DNA of 64,000 nt from an uncultured Porphyromonadaceae bacterium (GTDB lineage Bacteria > Bacteroidota > Bacteroidia > Bacteroidales > Muribaculaceae), in the NCBI GenBank assembly GCA_947427285.1, contig CANEHE010000002.1:1-64000 (forward strand). The letters run 5' to 3'. Below are positions 25,794-35,633 of the stretch, piece after piece. Every line of letters begins with the position of its first letter. The stretch's first letter is position 1. The notes beneath the pieces are model-generated. The model made no database searches and was not told where the DNA came from. It saw only the letters and a program-made list of their open reading frames with translations. Position numbers and translations under genes: made by a program.

Positions 25794-27845
25794 ATGGCAA
25801 AAGGAAAAATCGGGGTAACGACAGAAAATATTTTCCCCGTTATCAAAAAGTTTCTTTACAGTGACCATGAAATCTTTCTTCGTGAATTGGTCAGCAACGC
25901 CGTGGATGCGACTCAGAAACTCCGGACTCTTGCTGCTTTCGGAGATTTCAAGGGAGAACTCGGACAGCTCGATGTGAATGTCACCGTCGACAAGGATAAT
26001 GGCACTCTTACGGTAAGTGACCGTGGCATCGGCATGGATGCAGACGATATTGAAAAATATATCAATCAGATAGCATTTTCAGGTGCAGAAGAATTTCTGG
26101 CAAAATACAAAGATACGGCCAACAGCATCATCGGACATTTCGGTCTCGGATTCTATTCGGCATTCATGGTGTCTAAAAAAGTTGTCATACGTTCACTGTC
26201 TTACAAAGATGAAGCAAAAGCAGTGGAATGGACATGTGACGGGTCTCCCGAATTTGAAATGAAGGAGATCGAAAAAGATTCGCGCGGCACAGATATAATT
26301 CTTTATCTTGATGATGACAGTAAGGAATTTCTTGAGCAATCACGTATAGACACCCTCCTTAAAAAGTACTGCCGATTCCTACCTGTTCCGGTAATATCAG
26401 GAAAGGTAAAGGAATGGAAAGATGGCAAAATGGTAGACACCGACAAAGACAACGTAGTGAATACCACTGAACCTCTATGGACAAAAAAACCTGCGGATCT
26501 CACGGATGAAGACTATCTGAAGTTCTATCATGAACTTATGTCCGGTCAGGAAGATCCCATGTTCTGGATCCATCTTAACGTCGACTATCCGTTCACTCTC
26601 ACTGGAATTCTATATTTCCCGAAGATAAAGACTAACATAGATATCCAGCGCAATCGAATACAGTTGTATTGCAATCAGGTCTATGTCACAGATCAGGTGG
26701 AGGGAGTGGTCCCTGAATTCATGACATTGATGCAAGGTGTCATCGATTCTCCCGATATTCCTCTCAATGTCAGTCGGAGCTATCTGCAGGCAGATTCGCA
26801 GGTAAAGAAAATTTCTTCGTATATCTCAAAAAAGGTTGCTGAGAAGCTGGAGAAAATGTTTTCTTCAGACCGCAAGAACTATGAAACCAAATGGGATGAC
26901 ATCGAGGTATTCATCGTATACGGAATGCTCACTGATGAAAAGTTTTGTGAAGCTTCCAAAAAATTCTTCCTGCTTAAAAATACAGAAGAAAATTATTTCA
27001 CTCTTGATGAGTATCGAAAACTTGTCGAAAGTGCGCAGACAGATAAGGACGGAAATGTCATCTACCTGTATGCGACCGACAAAACCGCACAGTATTCCTA
27101 CATTCAGGCTGCCCGCGAAAAAGGGTATGATGTACTACTGATGAACGGCCAACTTGACCAGCATCTCGTAGGTTTGCTTGAAAGCAAACTTGACAAGACT
27201 CGCTTTGTGCGTGTTGACTCAGATATCCCTGAAAGACTGATTGAAAAAGAAGATAAAACAGATACAGGTCTGGAGGGATATGAAGCGGATGTGGCTGTAG
27301 GACTTTTCCGTAGTCGTCTTCCTGAAATGAAAGACGCACAGTTCATCGTAAGTCTTAACTCCCTTAAACCAGGGGACGCTCCTGCCACTGTGGTTCAGAA
27401 TGAATATATGCGTCGTATGAAAGAGATGGCTGCCATGCAACCGGGCGGGGGATTCTACAGTCAATTCCCAGACAGTTATTCACTGGTAATCAACACTTCC
27501 CAACCAGCTGTCAAAGATGAGATACAGAAAGCTACCGATGCTCTCAAGGAGACTGTTGAACCAACATTTCATAAAATCCAGAATCTGAATAAGGAGATAA
27601 CAGCTCTTAGAGACTCCATGAAACCTGAAGCTTCTCAAGAGGAGAAAAACAAAAATCAGGAAAAAATAACCTCTCTTGAAAAAGTGGTTTCCGAACTCCG
27701 GACAAAGAACGAAACATCCATAAAGGAATATGCATCCAGTCAACCCAAAGTGCTTCAGATCATAGATCTTGCACTTCTGCAGGCAAATCTGCTCAAAGGA
27801 GAGGCCTTAACTGATTTCATTGCCAGATCGGTAACGCTCCTGTGA
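25794..27845 (+). CDS. htpG: Molecular chaperone HtpG (Hsp90)
   Basis: A 683-residue cytosolic Hsp90. The N-terminal GHKL ATPase shows IFLRELVSNAVDATQKL (about 22-38), VSDRGIGMDADDIEKYINQIAFSGAEEF and IIGHFGLGFYSAFMV. The middle domain has NRIQLYCNQVYVTDQVEGVVPEFM and LPLNVSRSYLQADSQVKKI-like sequence (DIPLNVSRSYLQ). The C-terminal dimerisation domain contains a coiled-coil stretch at about 585-645. It is divergent from clpC; the intergenic region carries sigma-54-type elements, suggesting joint stress control. Confidence 0.96.
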   Translation: MAKGKIGVTTENIFPVIKKFLYSDHEIFLRELVSNAVDATQKLRTLAAFGDFKGELGQLDVNVTVDKDNGTLTVSDRGIGMDADDIEKYINQIAFSGAEEFLAKYKDTANSIIGHFGLGFYSAFMVSKKVVIRSLSYKDEAKAVEWTCDGSPEFEMKEIEKDSRGTDIILYLDDDSKEFLEQSRIDTLLKKYCRFLPVPVISGKVKEWKDGKMVDTDKDNVVNTTEPLWTKKPADLTDEDYLKFYHELMSGQEDPMFWIHLNVDYPFTLTGILYFPKIKTNIDIQRNRIQLYCNQVYVTDQVEGVVPEFMTLMQGVIDSPDIPLNVSRSYLQADSQVKKISSYISKKVAEKLEKMFSSDRKNYETKWDDIEVFIVYGMLTDEKFCEASKKFFLLKNTEENYFTLDEYRKLVESAQTDKDGNVIYLYATDKTAQYSYIQAAREKGYDVLLMNGQLDQHLVGLLESKLDKTRFVRVDSDIPERLIEKEDKTDTGLEGYEADVAVGLFRSRLPEMKDAQFIVSLNSLKPGDAPATVVQNEYMRRMKEMAAMQPGGGFYSQFPDSYSLVINTSQPAVKDEIQKATDALKETVEPTFHKIQNLNKEITALRDSMKPEASQEEKNKNQEKITSLEKVVSELRTKNETSIKEYASSQPKVLQIIDLALLQANLLKGEALTDFIARSVTLL

Positions 27846-27871
27846 AACAATAGATAGAAACAATAGAAACA

Positions 27872-27903
27872 ACAGAGGGGATCCGCACGCGAATCCCCTC
27901 TGT
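27872..27903. terminator. Bidirectional terminator between htpG and the protease operon
   Basis: An 11-bp perfect stem (ACAGAGGGGAT / ATCCCCTCTGT, 10-base loop) sits between the convergent ends of htpG and the second C10 protease gene. T tracts are short on both sides. Confidence 0.7.
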
Positions 27904-27935
27904 CTGCTTATAATGACCGAAGAAACTATCTAATC

Positions 27936-30900
27936 TTATCTCACAATAACTTTACGTGAACCTACCACATATATCCCTTGTGGCAATTCGGTAATTTCAG
28001 ATTTCTCAAGTCCAAGACCTACAAGAGTTCCGTCGAGTCTGTATACATCCGCTTTCCCTTCAATGGCTGTCACTTCATCGACAGATGCGGGAATATCCAC
28101 AATCTCAATTCTTGCTTTTCCATTGGCACCATTCAGAGCCGGGAGAGAATACGGATGGAAGGCATAGTCTGTCTTTTCCTCTCCGCCATTTATGGAGTAG
28201 ATAATCTGTGCACACTTCCCATTTGGGATTGTCACATTGATGACAGCCTGTTCTTCCGGACTGACATAATATGGGGCATAAGGTTTGTCGGTAGTCTGGT
28301 CAATAGCGAGATCTCCGAGAAGTTCCACATCACCGACAAATGTAAATTCCCAAGAACCGAACGCAAACTCATTCCACTGTGGGGCACGCTTGAACAGATT
28401 GGCGGCCTTGTCATTTACCGAAAGAGTTATTCCTCCTATCTGACCGGGAGCAAACGCATATTTCGAAAGGGTCATCGGTTGGTCTGCCCTCACGTCAAGA
28501 CGTGACAGAGAAGTGCTACCGTAGAACTGACCGCTGCAGATATCGGTAATTGTTCCAGGGATGGAAAGAGAAGTCAGTTTGTCTGCAATTATAAAGGCCG
28601 CACTGCCTATCCGTCTGAACTCTACTACACCGTTTGTTTCCGGTACTTCCACCTCTCCTTCAAACTGAGAATACTTTGGAGCGCAAAGCTGTACGAAAGT
28701 AACATTATCAGTACGGAACGCATCATATACAAGTCCATTCTGTTCCTGACCTGCCGCATAGACTGTAAACGGCCATTTACCGGAAACATCAACTTTCTGG
28801 GATTGACCATCAATCGTTTCAGTATTAGTAATCACCCAGTAATATTCTCCAGGCATCTTGATAGTACTATTGACAGAGAATGGACCTATCCCAACAGTCA
28901 TCACAGAGTCTGTAAGGGCAAACGGGTTAAGCGTAAGTGCTCCGAAAGACTTGTCATCTGAAGCTCGGAAAATGTTTATGCTGAGTTGTGTGGTCACAGA
29001 ACCTGCAGAAGGATTCGTCTTATGCAGGGTACAATTCAGTGTTACCGCATCCTTGAAATCAACAAGTCCGGCTGTCACATTATCCACATATATGCTGTGA
29101 CCTTTAATATCAACCGATTCACCATTCTCAAGTTTCAATTCATAAGAATTATCCACAACAAGATTGTCTGCCTGAGTGACACGAACGATATAATCGCCAG
29201 CCTCAAGTCCCAGTATGCGTGCAAAATCAATTCTCTTGGTAATTCCAGAAGGAATAGAAAGGTAGAACGGATAGGAACGAATAACCTCCGTAGGATTGGA
29301 TGATTTAGCAACTTCGACTCTTACAGTGCCTGTGAAATCGTCAGACATGTCAACATTTGTGACATCTATACCGAAAACAATAGGTAGATTGCCATATAAT
29401 TTTTCTGAAGCAGGTAGAAGGCGGCCGGGAACAAGTTTACCGGTAGGCTTTACGTCTGAATTCGAATATGACACGTTACCGTTGGATTTGGACACGGATA
29501 TATACTGACGTGTGCCGTATGGCGACTTGACTATATTCCATTCATTTTCGTCATTGCCTCTATAGGACAGATATAATTCATAAGATCCATCCGGGACAGA
29601 GGATGGTATTTCAAAGTCCATAGCAGACCATCCATTAAGAGGAGGAAGATCTACCACCTCATCAAACATTTGATAATCATATATCTTAGAGCGATCATTC
29701 AAATCTATCAGTCTTAGTCCGATATACAAACTGGCAGTATAACCTGTAGGATTGTATACGAGTCCATCTGTACCCCACAGCATTTTGTCAATCCCGTTCT
29801 GTTTCTCATAGCGTATTCCGTCAGAAGCCACCATTAGAGTCTGGTTTTTCTGAACACCGTCAGTGCGCTTTATAAGTCCTGTGTATATGCTTTGGTTGGA
29901 ATTGTAGCCGCCGTCATAAGATCCGATTCCACCTGAACCCGGGTTAAGGGAGAACAGAAGGAAATAACCGTCCTGATAGCCACCCCAACCCCAGTTGAAG
30001 TGGAAGTAGCCATTGCCTGCATACCCGTCACAAACGAATGCATGTCCCCCTTGAGAAGACGATCCGCTGTAATATATCGGCCGGCCTTGGGCAATCTCAC
30101 TATAGACCAGATTGTCCCATTCTGCCTGTGAATAGTATTCACGTAGATGATACTTCAGACTTGTGGCATCATAGCCGAAATTGTAGGTCCACGCTGGACC
30201 TACATTGAAAGAATATGCTCCTGAAGCAGAAGGACTGTAATTCATATTGACACCCATTCCACAGTAACGCATCAGACGTGCTACCGCCATACCTTCCTCT
30301 TCGGTATATGATCCTGTATAGGAATCAAGCATCTTGTCCCATTGTATATCCACTGTTAGTCCACTGAAATCAAAACCGAATGCAGTTCCCTCCGGTCTCA
30401 GAGGCCAATTGTATACCTTCATCACCTGAGCCATGGCAGTGGCTACACATCCTGTCACCGATCGTTTGCCGCCGACAAGAGGACATACATTATTGTATGG
30501 AGCATCCTGGTTCCAGGTAGTTTTGGTTATAGGCTCTACAGGCATACGGCTTGGAACCTCAGACCTGACTTTGTCATTGCCCGGATTTGATGAGAGATAT
30601 CGAGATATCTCGTCCCGGCAATTATCAAGCCACCATTGCATGTTACAGGGTATGTGGTCCGGGTCAAACTCTCCTGTTGTGGAATAACCAAGTACCTGAG
30701 GGAGACGGTCATCCGCACTCACGATCGTATAACCGGCAGCCGGTGTATTTATCACATAGAAACAATTTTCATCGGCAGCTTTTGCTATATAAGCCACTTC
30801 AGCCTTCGTCGAAGAGCTGACTGTCTTAAAGCGTCCTGGAGCTGCCTTACGGAAAGCCATGGCGATTTCAATCGCCTGATTACCGTCGACAGGTGCAGCC

Positions 30901-30962
30901 ATTCCTGTAAGCGGAATAAAGGCCGCTGCAACGACACCTGTTGCAAATAATCGATATTTCAT
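27936..30962 (-). CDS. Secreted C10-family (streptopain-like) cysteine protease, downstream copy
   Basis: A 1008-residue exported protease. It has a signal peptide (about 1-22) and a Spi-like propeptide (24-140) with NCFYVINTPAAGYTIVSADDRLPQVLGYS. The peptidase domain has catalytic Cys172 (TGCVATAMAQV), His307 (GGHAFVCDGY) and the HFNWGWGG loop. Long beta-sandwich regions follow, then a BspA-type leucine-rich segment (about 795-850, LTSLSIPGTITDICSGQFYGS), and a C-terminal tail (DVYRLDGTLVG...LPQGIYVVGSRKVIVR) like type IX secretion sorting domains. Proteases of this family cleave host or dietary proteins. It lies 25 bases after a paralogue with which it forms an operon. Confidence 0.92.
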   Translation of the reverse strand: MKYRLFATGVVAAAFIPLTGMAAPVDGNQAIEIAMAFRKAAPGRFKTVSSSTKAEVAYIAKAADENCFYVINTPAAGYTIVSADDRLPQVLGYSTTGEFDPDHIPCNMQWWLDNCRDEISRYLSSNPGNDKVRSEVPSRMPVEPITKTTWNQDAPYNNVCPLVGGKRSVTGCVATAMAQVMKVYNWPLRPEGTAFGFDFSGLTVDIQWDKMLDSYTGSYTEEEGMAVARLMRYCGMGVNMNYSPSASGAYSFNVGPAWTYNFGYDATSLKYHLREYYSQAEWDNLVYSEIAQGRPIYYSGSSSQGGHAFVCDGYAGNGYFHFNWGWGGYQDGYFLLFSLNPGSGGIGSYDGGYNSNQSIYTGLIKRTDGVQKNQTLMVASDGIRYEKQNGIDKMLWGTDGLVYNPTGYTASLYIGLRLIDLNDRSKIYDYQMFDEVVDLPPLNGWSAMDFEIPSSVPDGSYELYLSYRGNDENEWNIVKSPYGTRQYISVSKSNGNVSYSNSDVKPTGKLVPGRLLPASEKLYGNLPIVFGIDVTNVDMSDDFTGTVRVEVAKSSNPTEVIRSYPFYLSIPSGITKRIDFARILGLEAGDYIVRVTQADNLVVDNSYELKLENGESVDIKGHSIYVDNVTAGLVDFKDAVTLNCTLHKTNPSAGSVTTQLSINIFRASDDKSFGALTLNPFALTDSVMTVGIGPFSVNSTIKMPGEYYWVITNTETIDGQSQKVDVSGKWPFTVYAAGQEQNGLVYDAFRTDNVTFVQLCAPKYSQFEGEVEVPETNGVVEFRRIGSAAFIIADKLTSLSIPGTITDICSGQFYGSTSLSRLDVRADQPMTLSKYAFAPGQIGGITLSVNDKAANLFKRAPQWNEFAFGSWEFTFVGDVELLGDLAIDQTTDKPYAPYYVSPEEQAVINVTIPNGKCAQIIYSINGGEEKTDYAFHPYSLPALNGANGKARIEIVDIPASVDEVTAIEGKADVYRLDGTLVGLGLEKSEITELPQGIYVVGSRKVIVR

Positions 30963-30987
30963 ATTTTATAGGTTTGGTTCTGGTACA

Positions 30988-33900
30988 TTATTGGATAATA
31001 AATTTTCTTTTTCCGACTATATAAATGCCTGGAGACAATGATTCAATCTGAGAAGACGTTGCTTTTTTAATCACAAGAGTACCATCTATGCGATACACAT
31101 CTACCGGCACATCATCGGTTATTACTCCTTCCACGCCGCCGCTTCCTCCTTCTACAGATACAAGCACATTTCCGGTGCCGCCCTCAAGTGCGGGGAGGTG
31201 TATTTGAGTCTGATCGCGGAAAGTGCCGCTTTCGCCTGCAGAGGTAGTGTAGGATACAACAACAGTCTGAGATTCCAAAGGTTCGATTGTGAATGAAATC
31301 TCCTCTTCAGGAGATACGTAATAAGGAGAATACAACTCTCCGGACGAAGCCGTGGAAAGGCCGGAGACTATTCTACAACCATCGGAAACCACTATATTCC
31401 AATGTCCGAAATTGAATCTGTCCCATCCCCCTGTACGTTTATATATATTGGCACATCCATAAGGCACACTGACGGAAACTGATTTCCATGCGTCTTCTTT
31501 GAAGGCGTATGGAGAAAGCACTGGAGGTGTGTTGCCCCGCATATCCAATGATAATAATGCATCAGCACAATAAAATTGAGCTGCGCCTATTTCCTTTACT
31601 GACGACGGGAGAGAGAGACTTTCAACTTCAGACGCAAAAGTAAACGCATCTGATTCCAGGCCGACTACCTTATTGCCTCCTGCCATCTCGGGAATAACGA
31701 CTTTTCCGGTATAACCGCTCATTTTAGGAGCACGGACTGTCGCTTCGCCGGAAGATAAGCTGAATTCCATCTGTTGTCCTTCCGATAGGGTCACGGAATA
31801 TATTTCGGCAGGATAACGCTCACTGATTGCAATGGCGGATGAACCGGTAGGAGTGAAATAGATCTGCCACTCATACTTTCCGGGAGAAAGTGAAGACAGG
31901 TCAAGCGCGGAAAAACGGATATTGCGTGCCGCAGTAGTAAACGTATAAGTATTTTTTGAAGACCAACTTTTGATAGAAGATGATTCACCTTTTCGGAACA
32001 GTCTCATTGTAATTTTTCCACTTTGAGCTGAAATATCTGCCGAGGTAGGGATGACAGTAAAACTCAATCTCGCACCATCCGTTATATCTACTATATTGGG
32101 AGAGACTCCAATCGCACGAATCTGAGCGGAAGCATCAATACCTTCAGACTGTTCTTCAGACAGAGTCAAAGATAAGGGACTGCCCATAAGTTCCCTGCCA
32201 TCTACAGTCACGTGAATCAGATAATTTCCTGGAGCTGTATCAAATGTGGATTCCACTTCATTATGTATCGAATACCCCGCAGGAGCTCTCATGACAACAT
32301 CCTCACTCCATATCCTTTTTTCAGGAGCGATCGCAGATGTGAGATACATGGAAAGAACTCCATTGAAATCAGTTTGTCCCACATTGGAAACAATGGCCTG
32401 GGCATAGAACGGTTTATTTGACGGAGTTGTCTGGTTTGCAAAACGGATACCGTTCAGTATAAGATCCGTGACATTTCCATCTGAAGCGGAAGAAATAGAG
32501 ATCTTGCCTCCGACGACACGACAAAGAAGTTTCTGAGGAGTTCCGTATGGAGCTTTCGCATCAATCCATTCTTCCGAAGACTGATCACGATAAACGATAT
32601 TAATATCATACTCTCCATCCTGCAGATTGTCTGGCAATCTTAATGTCAGCTTCTTATACCCATAATTCGGTTTCAACTCAGCTGAAAAAGGCGTGAGAAC
32701 CGAAGAATACGAAACACCGTCTTTCCCGGAAATACGGAAAGAGATCTGAACTAACGAAGTATATGAAAGTGCATTCTTAAATATTCCCTCCGTATCGGCA
32801 CCTGTTTCAAAAGATACAGCCCACTCGTGTGCCCCGGATTCTGATGCGGCTTTTGGATATCCAGTCATCACCATAAGTGTCTGCCGCTTTCCATCGGGGT
32901 CTGTCAGCGGACGTATACCAGTAAAGCATCCCTGTGACGAATTGTAACCGCCGTCATAAGATCCTATTCCTCCCGAAGACGGATTCAGGATAAACAGACG
33001 GAAATAACCGTCCTGACTGCCTCCCCATCCCCAATTGAAATGGTAAAATCCGTTGCCGCCATATCCGTCACATACAAAAGCATGGCCCCCGGTAGGAGTA
33101 CGACCGTGGTAAAGCACCACATGTCCCTGCTTCAGATCGGAATATATCATATCTTCCCATTCGCGCTCCGAGCAATAGTCTCTAAGATTATACCGGATGG
33201 AATTGTCATAACCGAAATACTCTGTAAGAGCATTTCCAGTCTTGAAGGTCTGTGCTCCACTTGAGGAAGATGCATAATCCATGTCTACAGACATTCCGCA
33301 ATTGAGCATGAGAGTAGCTACCGCTTTTTTCTGTTCCTCGGTTGCTGTTCCGTTGTAGGAGTCAAGCATGTTCTTCCAATCAAACGAAGTACCGCTGAAA
33401 GAGAAATCGCCACGCGAACCCTCTGCTTTCAATGGATGGGAATAATGCTTCATTACCTGTGCCATAGCAGTAGCCACACAGCCCGTCACACTAATCTCTC
33501 CGGTATCCGGATCAATCGGACAAAGCATGTTGTATGGGGCATCCTGATTCCATTTGGTTGTAAGCGCAGGCGACAGCGGAACCATATCCTCAGGCCGTGA
33601 AGAGGTATATTTATATGGAGAAACAAGGAATGCATCGATCTGACGGACATACTCATCAAGCCACCACTTCATGTTTGGAGGAAGATTATCATGATCGAAT
33701 GTTCCGGAATCTGAATATCCAATTATTTCCGGAAGACGGTCGTCTGCCGATACCATGACATATCCATTTCCTGAATCACCTCCTATCACATAAAAACAGT
33801 TTTTCCCAGTTGATGACATCGCAGTATATTTAACGGTCAGATTCTCTGTATATCCTCTGGCTTTTCTGACAGAAGAATCTGAAAGAATGAATTTCCGACC

Positions 33901-33993
33901 TATCTCAACCGCATTCTGTGGAGACAAGGAAGCCGCACTGACTTCAATACAGATAGCCAGCTGGAATAAAAATAACAGATGTCGACGTGGCAT
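30988..33993 (-). CDS. Secreted C10-family (streptopain-like) cysteine protease, upstream copy
   Basis: A 1001-residue paralogue of the next gene with the same layout. It has a signal peptide (RRHLLFLFQLAICIEVSA, 1-20) and a propeptide with NCFYVIGGDSGNGYVMVSADDRLPEIIGYS. The catalytic residues are Cys172 (TGCVATAMAQV) and His304 (GGHAFVCDGY), followed by HFNWGWGGSQDGYFRLF. Beta-sandwich modules, a leucine-rich stretch (about 790-850) and a C-terminal tail (VDVYRIDGTLVI...SPGIYIVGKRKFIIQ) complete the protein. The two proteins are clearly alike through the propeptide and catalytic domain and more diverged in the middle, as after an old tandem duplication. Confidence 0.92.
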   Translation of the reverse strand: MPRRHLLFLFQLAICIEVSAASLSPQNAVEIGRKFILSDSSVRKARGYTENLTVKYTAMSSTGKNCFYVIGGDSGNGYVMVSADDRLPEIIGYSDSGTFDHDNLPPNMKWWLDEYVRQIDAFLVSPYKYTSSRPEDMVPLSPALTTKWNQDAPYNMLCPIDPDTGEISVTGCVATAMAQVMKHYSHPLKAEGSRGDFSFSGTSFDWKNMLDSYNGTATEEQKKAVATLMLNCGMSVDMDYASSSSGAQTFKTGNALTEYFGYDNSIRYNLRDYCSEREWEDMIYSDLKQGHVVLYHGRTPTGGHAFVCDGYGGNGFYHFNWGWGGSQDGYFRLFILNPSSGGIGSYDGGYNSSQGCFTGIRPLTDPDGKRQTLMVMTGYPKAASESGAHEWAVSFETGADTEGIFKNALSYTSLVQISFRISGKDGVSYSSVLTPFSAELKPNYGYKKLTLRLPDNLQDGEYDINIVYRDQSSEEWIDAKAPYGTPQKLLCRVVGGKISISSASDGNVTDLILNGIRFANQTTPSNKPFYAQAIVSNVGQTDFNGVLSMYLTSAIAPEKRIWSEDVVMRAPAGYSIHNEVESTFDTAPGNYLIHVTVDGRELMGSPLSLTLSEEQSEGIDASAQIRAIGVSPNIVDITDGARLSFTVIPTSADISAQSGKITMRLFRKGESSSIKSWSSKNTYTFTTAARNIRFSALDLSSLSPGKYEWQIYFTPTGSSAIAISERYPAEIYSVTLSEGQQMEFSLSSGEATVRAPKMSGYTGKVVIPEMAGGNKVVGLESDAFTFASEVESLSLPSSVKEIGAAQFYCADALLSLDMRGNTPPVLSPYAFKEDAWKSVSVSVPYGCANIYKRTGGWDRFNFGHWNIVVSDGCRIVSGLSTASSGELYSPYYVSPEEEISFTIEPLESQTVVVSYTTSAGESGTFRDQTQIHLPALEGGTGNVLVSVEGGSGGVEGVITDDVPVDVYRIDGTLVIKKATSSQIESLSPGIYIVGKRKFIIQ

Positions 33994-34040
33994 GAATTTC
34001 TATTTTATCTTTTTAAGACGTTTGAAATCGTTTAAGCATG

Positions 34041-34072
34041 CAAAGATAATATAAAGATTCCGGATAATCAAA
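34041..34072 (-). promoter_or_regulatory. Promoter of the C10 protease operon
   Basis: On the minus strand TTTG (34072-34069), a 20-base spacer and TATCTTTG (34048-34041) match the Bacteroidetes consensus. Transcription should start near 34034, about 40 bases before the first protease gene. Confidence 0.8.
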
Positions 34073-34084
34073 CCATACAGATAC

Positions 34085-34127
34085 ATCAGCCGCGTTCATG
34101 CCAGGAAGAGGCATAAACGCGGCTGAT
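34085..34127 (-). terminator. Terminator of the porin gene
   Basis: ATCAGCCGCGTTCATGCC and its near-perfect complement form an 18-bp stem (one mismatch) with a 7-base loop, 20 bases after the porin stop codon and just before the protease promoter. No long T run follows. Confidence 0.75.
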
Positions 34128-34146
34128 ATATTATCTATAATAAAAT

Positions 34147-35496
34147 TCAGAAGCTGAACTGAAACAAAGCATCCACGCGGTTGGCGTTGGCGTGCGCGCC
34201 ATTGAAGTTGATACGTTTTCCCATTAGATATTCCGCACCTACCTGAATACGGGAAGTGATGTTCCAGAAAAGATTGACCGCACCGTAAAGTCCTTGCTTG
34301 TACTCGGAATCGTTCAGATGTTTTTTAGGGCAGTATCTCATGTTGCCGAATGCCGCGCATGCAAAAAGATTCGGCAGAAAGTTATATTTCACACCTGCTG
34401 TGATCCCGTATGATGTCGGGGCATACATTTTTCCGGGCATATCATAATCACCAATAAGATCATAATTGCCGATGGCCAGATCACCCTGATAGGAAGCCTG
34501 TCCCTGACCGGCGGAGAAACTGGCATAAAGTGTAAGTGGATTAAAAACTTTCCACATACCTGATACCATCGCTCCCCATCCGACAACGTTTTTATTTTTC
34601 GATGTGATAAGATCCCGGTATGACATCACACGTAACAAACCGCTAAGACGGATATGGCTGAGTCCTTCGTCCCACTGATACTGGACCATCGCTGCAAGAT
34701 CCGGCACATAGTCCGGACATTTTTTAGTCTGCCCATCGATAGCATCGATGTAGCTTTTAGGAAATTCGAATGATCCTCCGACTGTCCATCTCTCCTTAAA
34801 GGTACGCATATATCTTATCAATACAGAAGTTCGGTCGATTTTACCGTTGGGACCTGCTCCGTCGATTGTCGGTGCAAGTGCCGACGGATCACAGAAAGTT
34901 GAGGTTGCATACCCCACAGTAAGGTCGTTAAGTGTGACATAAGCCTTTTTCAACTTAAATCCGATATGTTGATACCCGTCGAAATTACCTTCTATATACG
35001 CTTTGAGATGCCCCAATCTGGGGGTATGTGCCATAATGGTAAGGAAAAGTCCGGTACCGGCTGGCGTAGCGTCAAGCTTCCTTTTGGCTGATGGATCTTT
35101 GGGAATAGTTATCATATATGGAGAGAATCCGTTTGCCGGAACCGAACCGCTCCAATCAAACCAGCCTCTCATACGGACCAATCCTCCAATTCCCATAGCC
35201 AGATTGGCATTCTTGCTTATAAACATGAAATAAGGTGCCTGGGGATCCTGAAAATTACGGAACTGATCGGCATAAAAACGTCCGATAAGCGAATAGATAG
35301 AATCTGACTTATCTTTCATAACAGGGTCCGAAATGTCGATGCCGACCAGTTTGGTAGATTTTACCAGTTTTTCCTGATGAAGTTTCTCTGGGAAAATGAC
35401 TGCCGGAGGCAGGTCAGTAATAGTGTCAGCAAAAGCACAGACATAAGTGATCAACAATATGCCCGGAAACAGCCATCTGGCAACATGTGTTTTCAT
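34147..35496 (-). CDS. Outer-membrane porin-like beta-barrel protein (DcaP-like)
   Basis: A 449-residue exported protein with signal peptide ARWLFPGILLITYVCAFA (cleavage near 23), a short periplasmic region and a long series of amphipathic strands ending in FQFSF, the usual outer-membrane C-terminal phenylalanine. The segment APYFMFISKNANLAMGIGGLVRMRGWFDW resembles the DcaP-type trimeric porins found in Bacteroidetes. The substrate is unknown. It stands alone between the protease operon and the putrescine operon. The barrel assignment is firm; the DcaP assignment is from memory of family style. Confidence 0.7.
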   Translation of the reverse strand: MKTHVARWLFPGILLITYVCAFADTITDLPPAVIFPEKLHQEKLVKSTKLVGIDISDPVMKDKSDSIYSLIGRFYADQFRNFQDPQAPYFMFISKNANLAMGIGGLVRMRGWFDWSGSVPANGFSPYMITIPKDPSAKRKLDATPAGTGLFLTIMAHTPRLGHLKAYIEGNFDGYQHIGFKLKKAYVTLNDLTVGYATSTFCDPSALAPTIDGAGPNGKIDRTSVLIRYMRTFKERWTVGGSFEFPKSYIDAIDGQTKKCPDYVPDLAAMVQYQWDEGLSHIRLSGLLRVMSYRDLITSKNKNVVGWGAMVSGMWKVFNPLTLYASFSAGQGQASYQGDLAIGNYDLIGDYDMPGKMYAPTSYGITAGVKYNFLPNLFACAAFGNMRYCPKKHLNDSEYKQGLYGAVNLFWNITSRIQVGAEYLMGKRINFNGAHANANRVDALFQFSF

Positions 35497-35569
35497 AGTT
35501 CAAGTGGAATATTATTATTATTTCAACACTATGAAAAGCAAATAGGTTTCAAGCAGGCATAAATAATTT

Positions 35570-35606
35570 GAGCCAGACGGAGAATATCTGCTTCTTCTGC
35601 TGGCTC
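35570..35606 (-). terminator. Probable terminator of the putrescine operon
   Basis: GAGCCAG and CTGGCTC pair around a 23-base loop, starting 28 bases after the stop of the amidase gene. An AT-rich stretch follows on the minus strand. The loop is long, so the support is moderate. The rest of 35497-35633 shows nothing else. Confidence 0.45.
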
Positions 35607-35633
35607 TATAATTGGTGCAAGAGTACTGGACTA

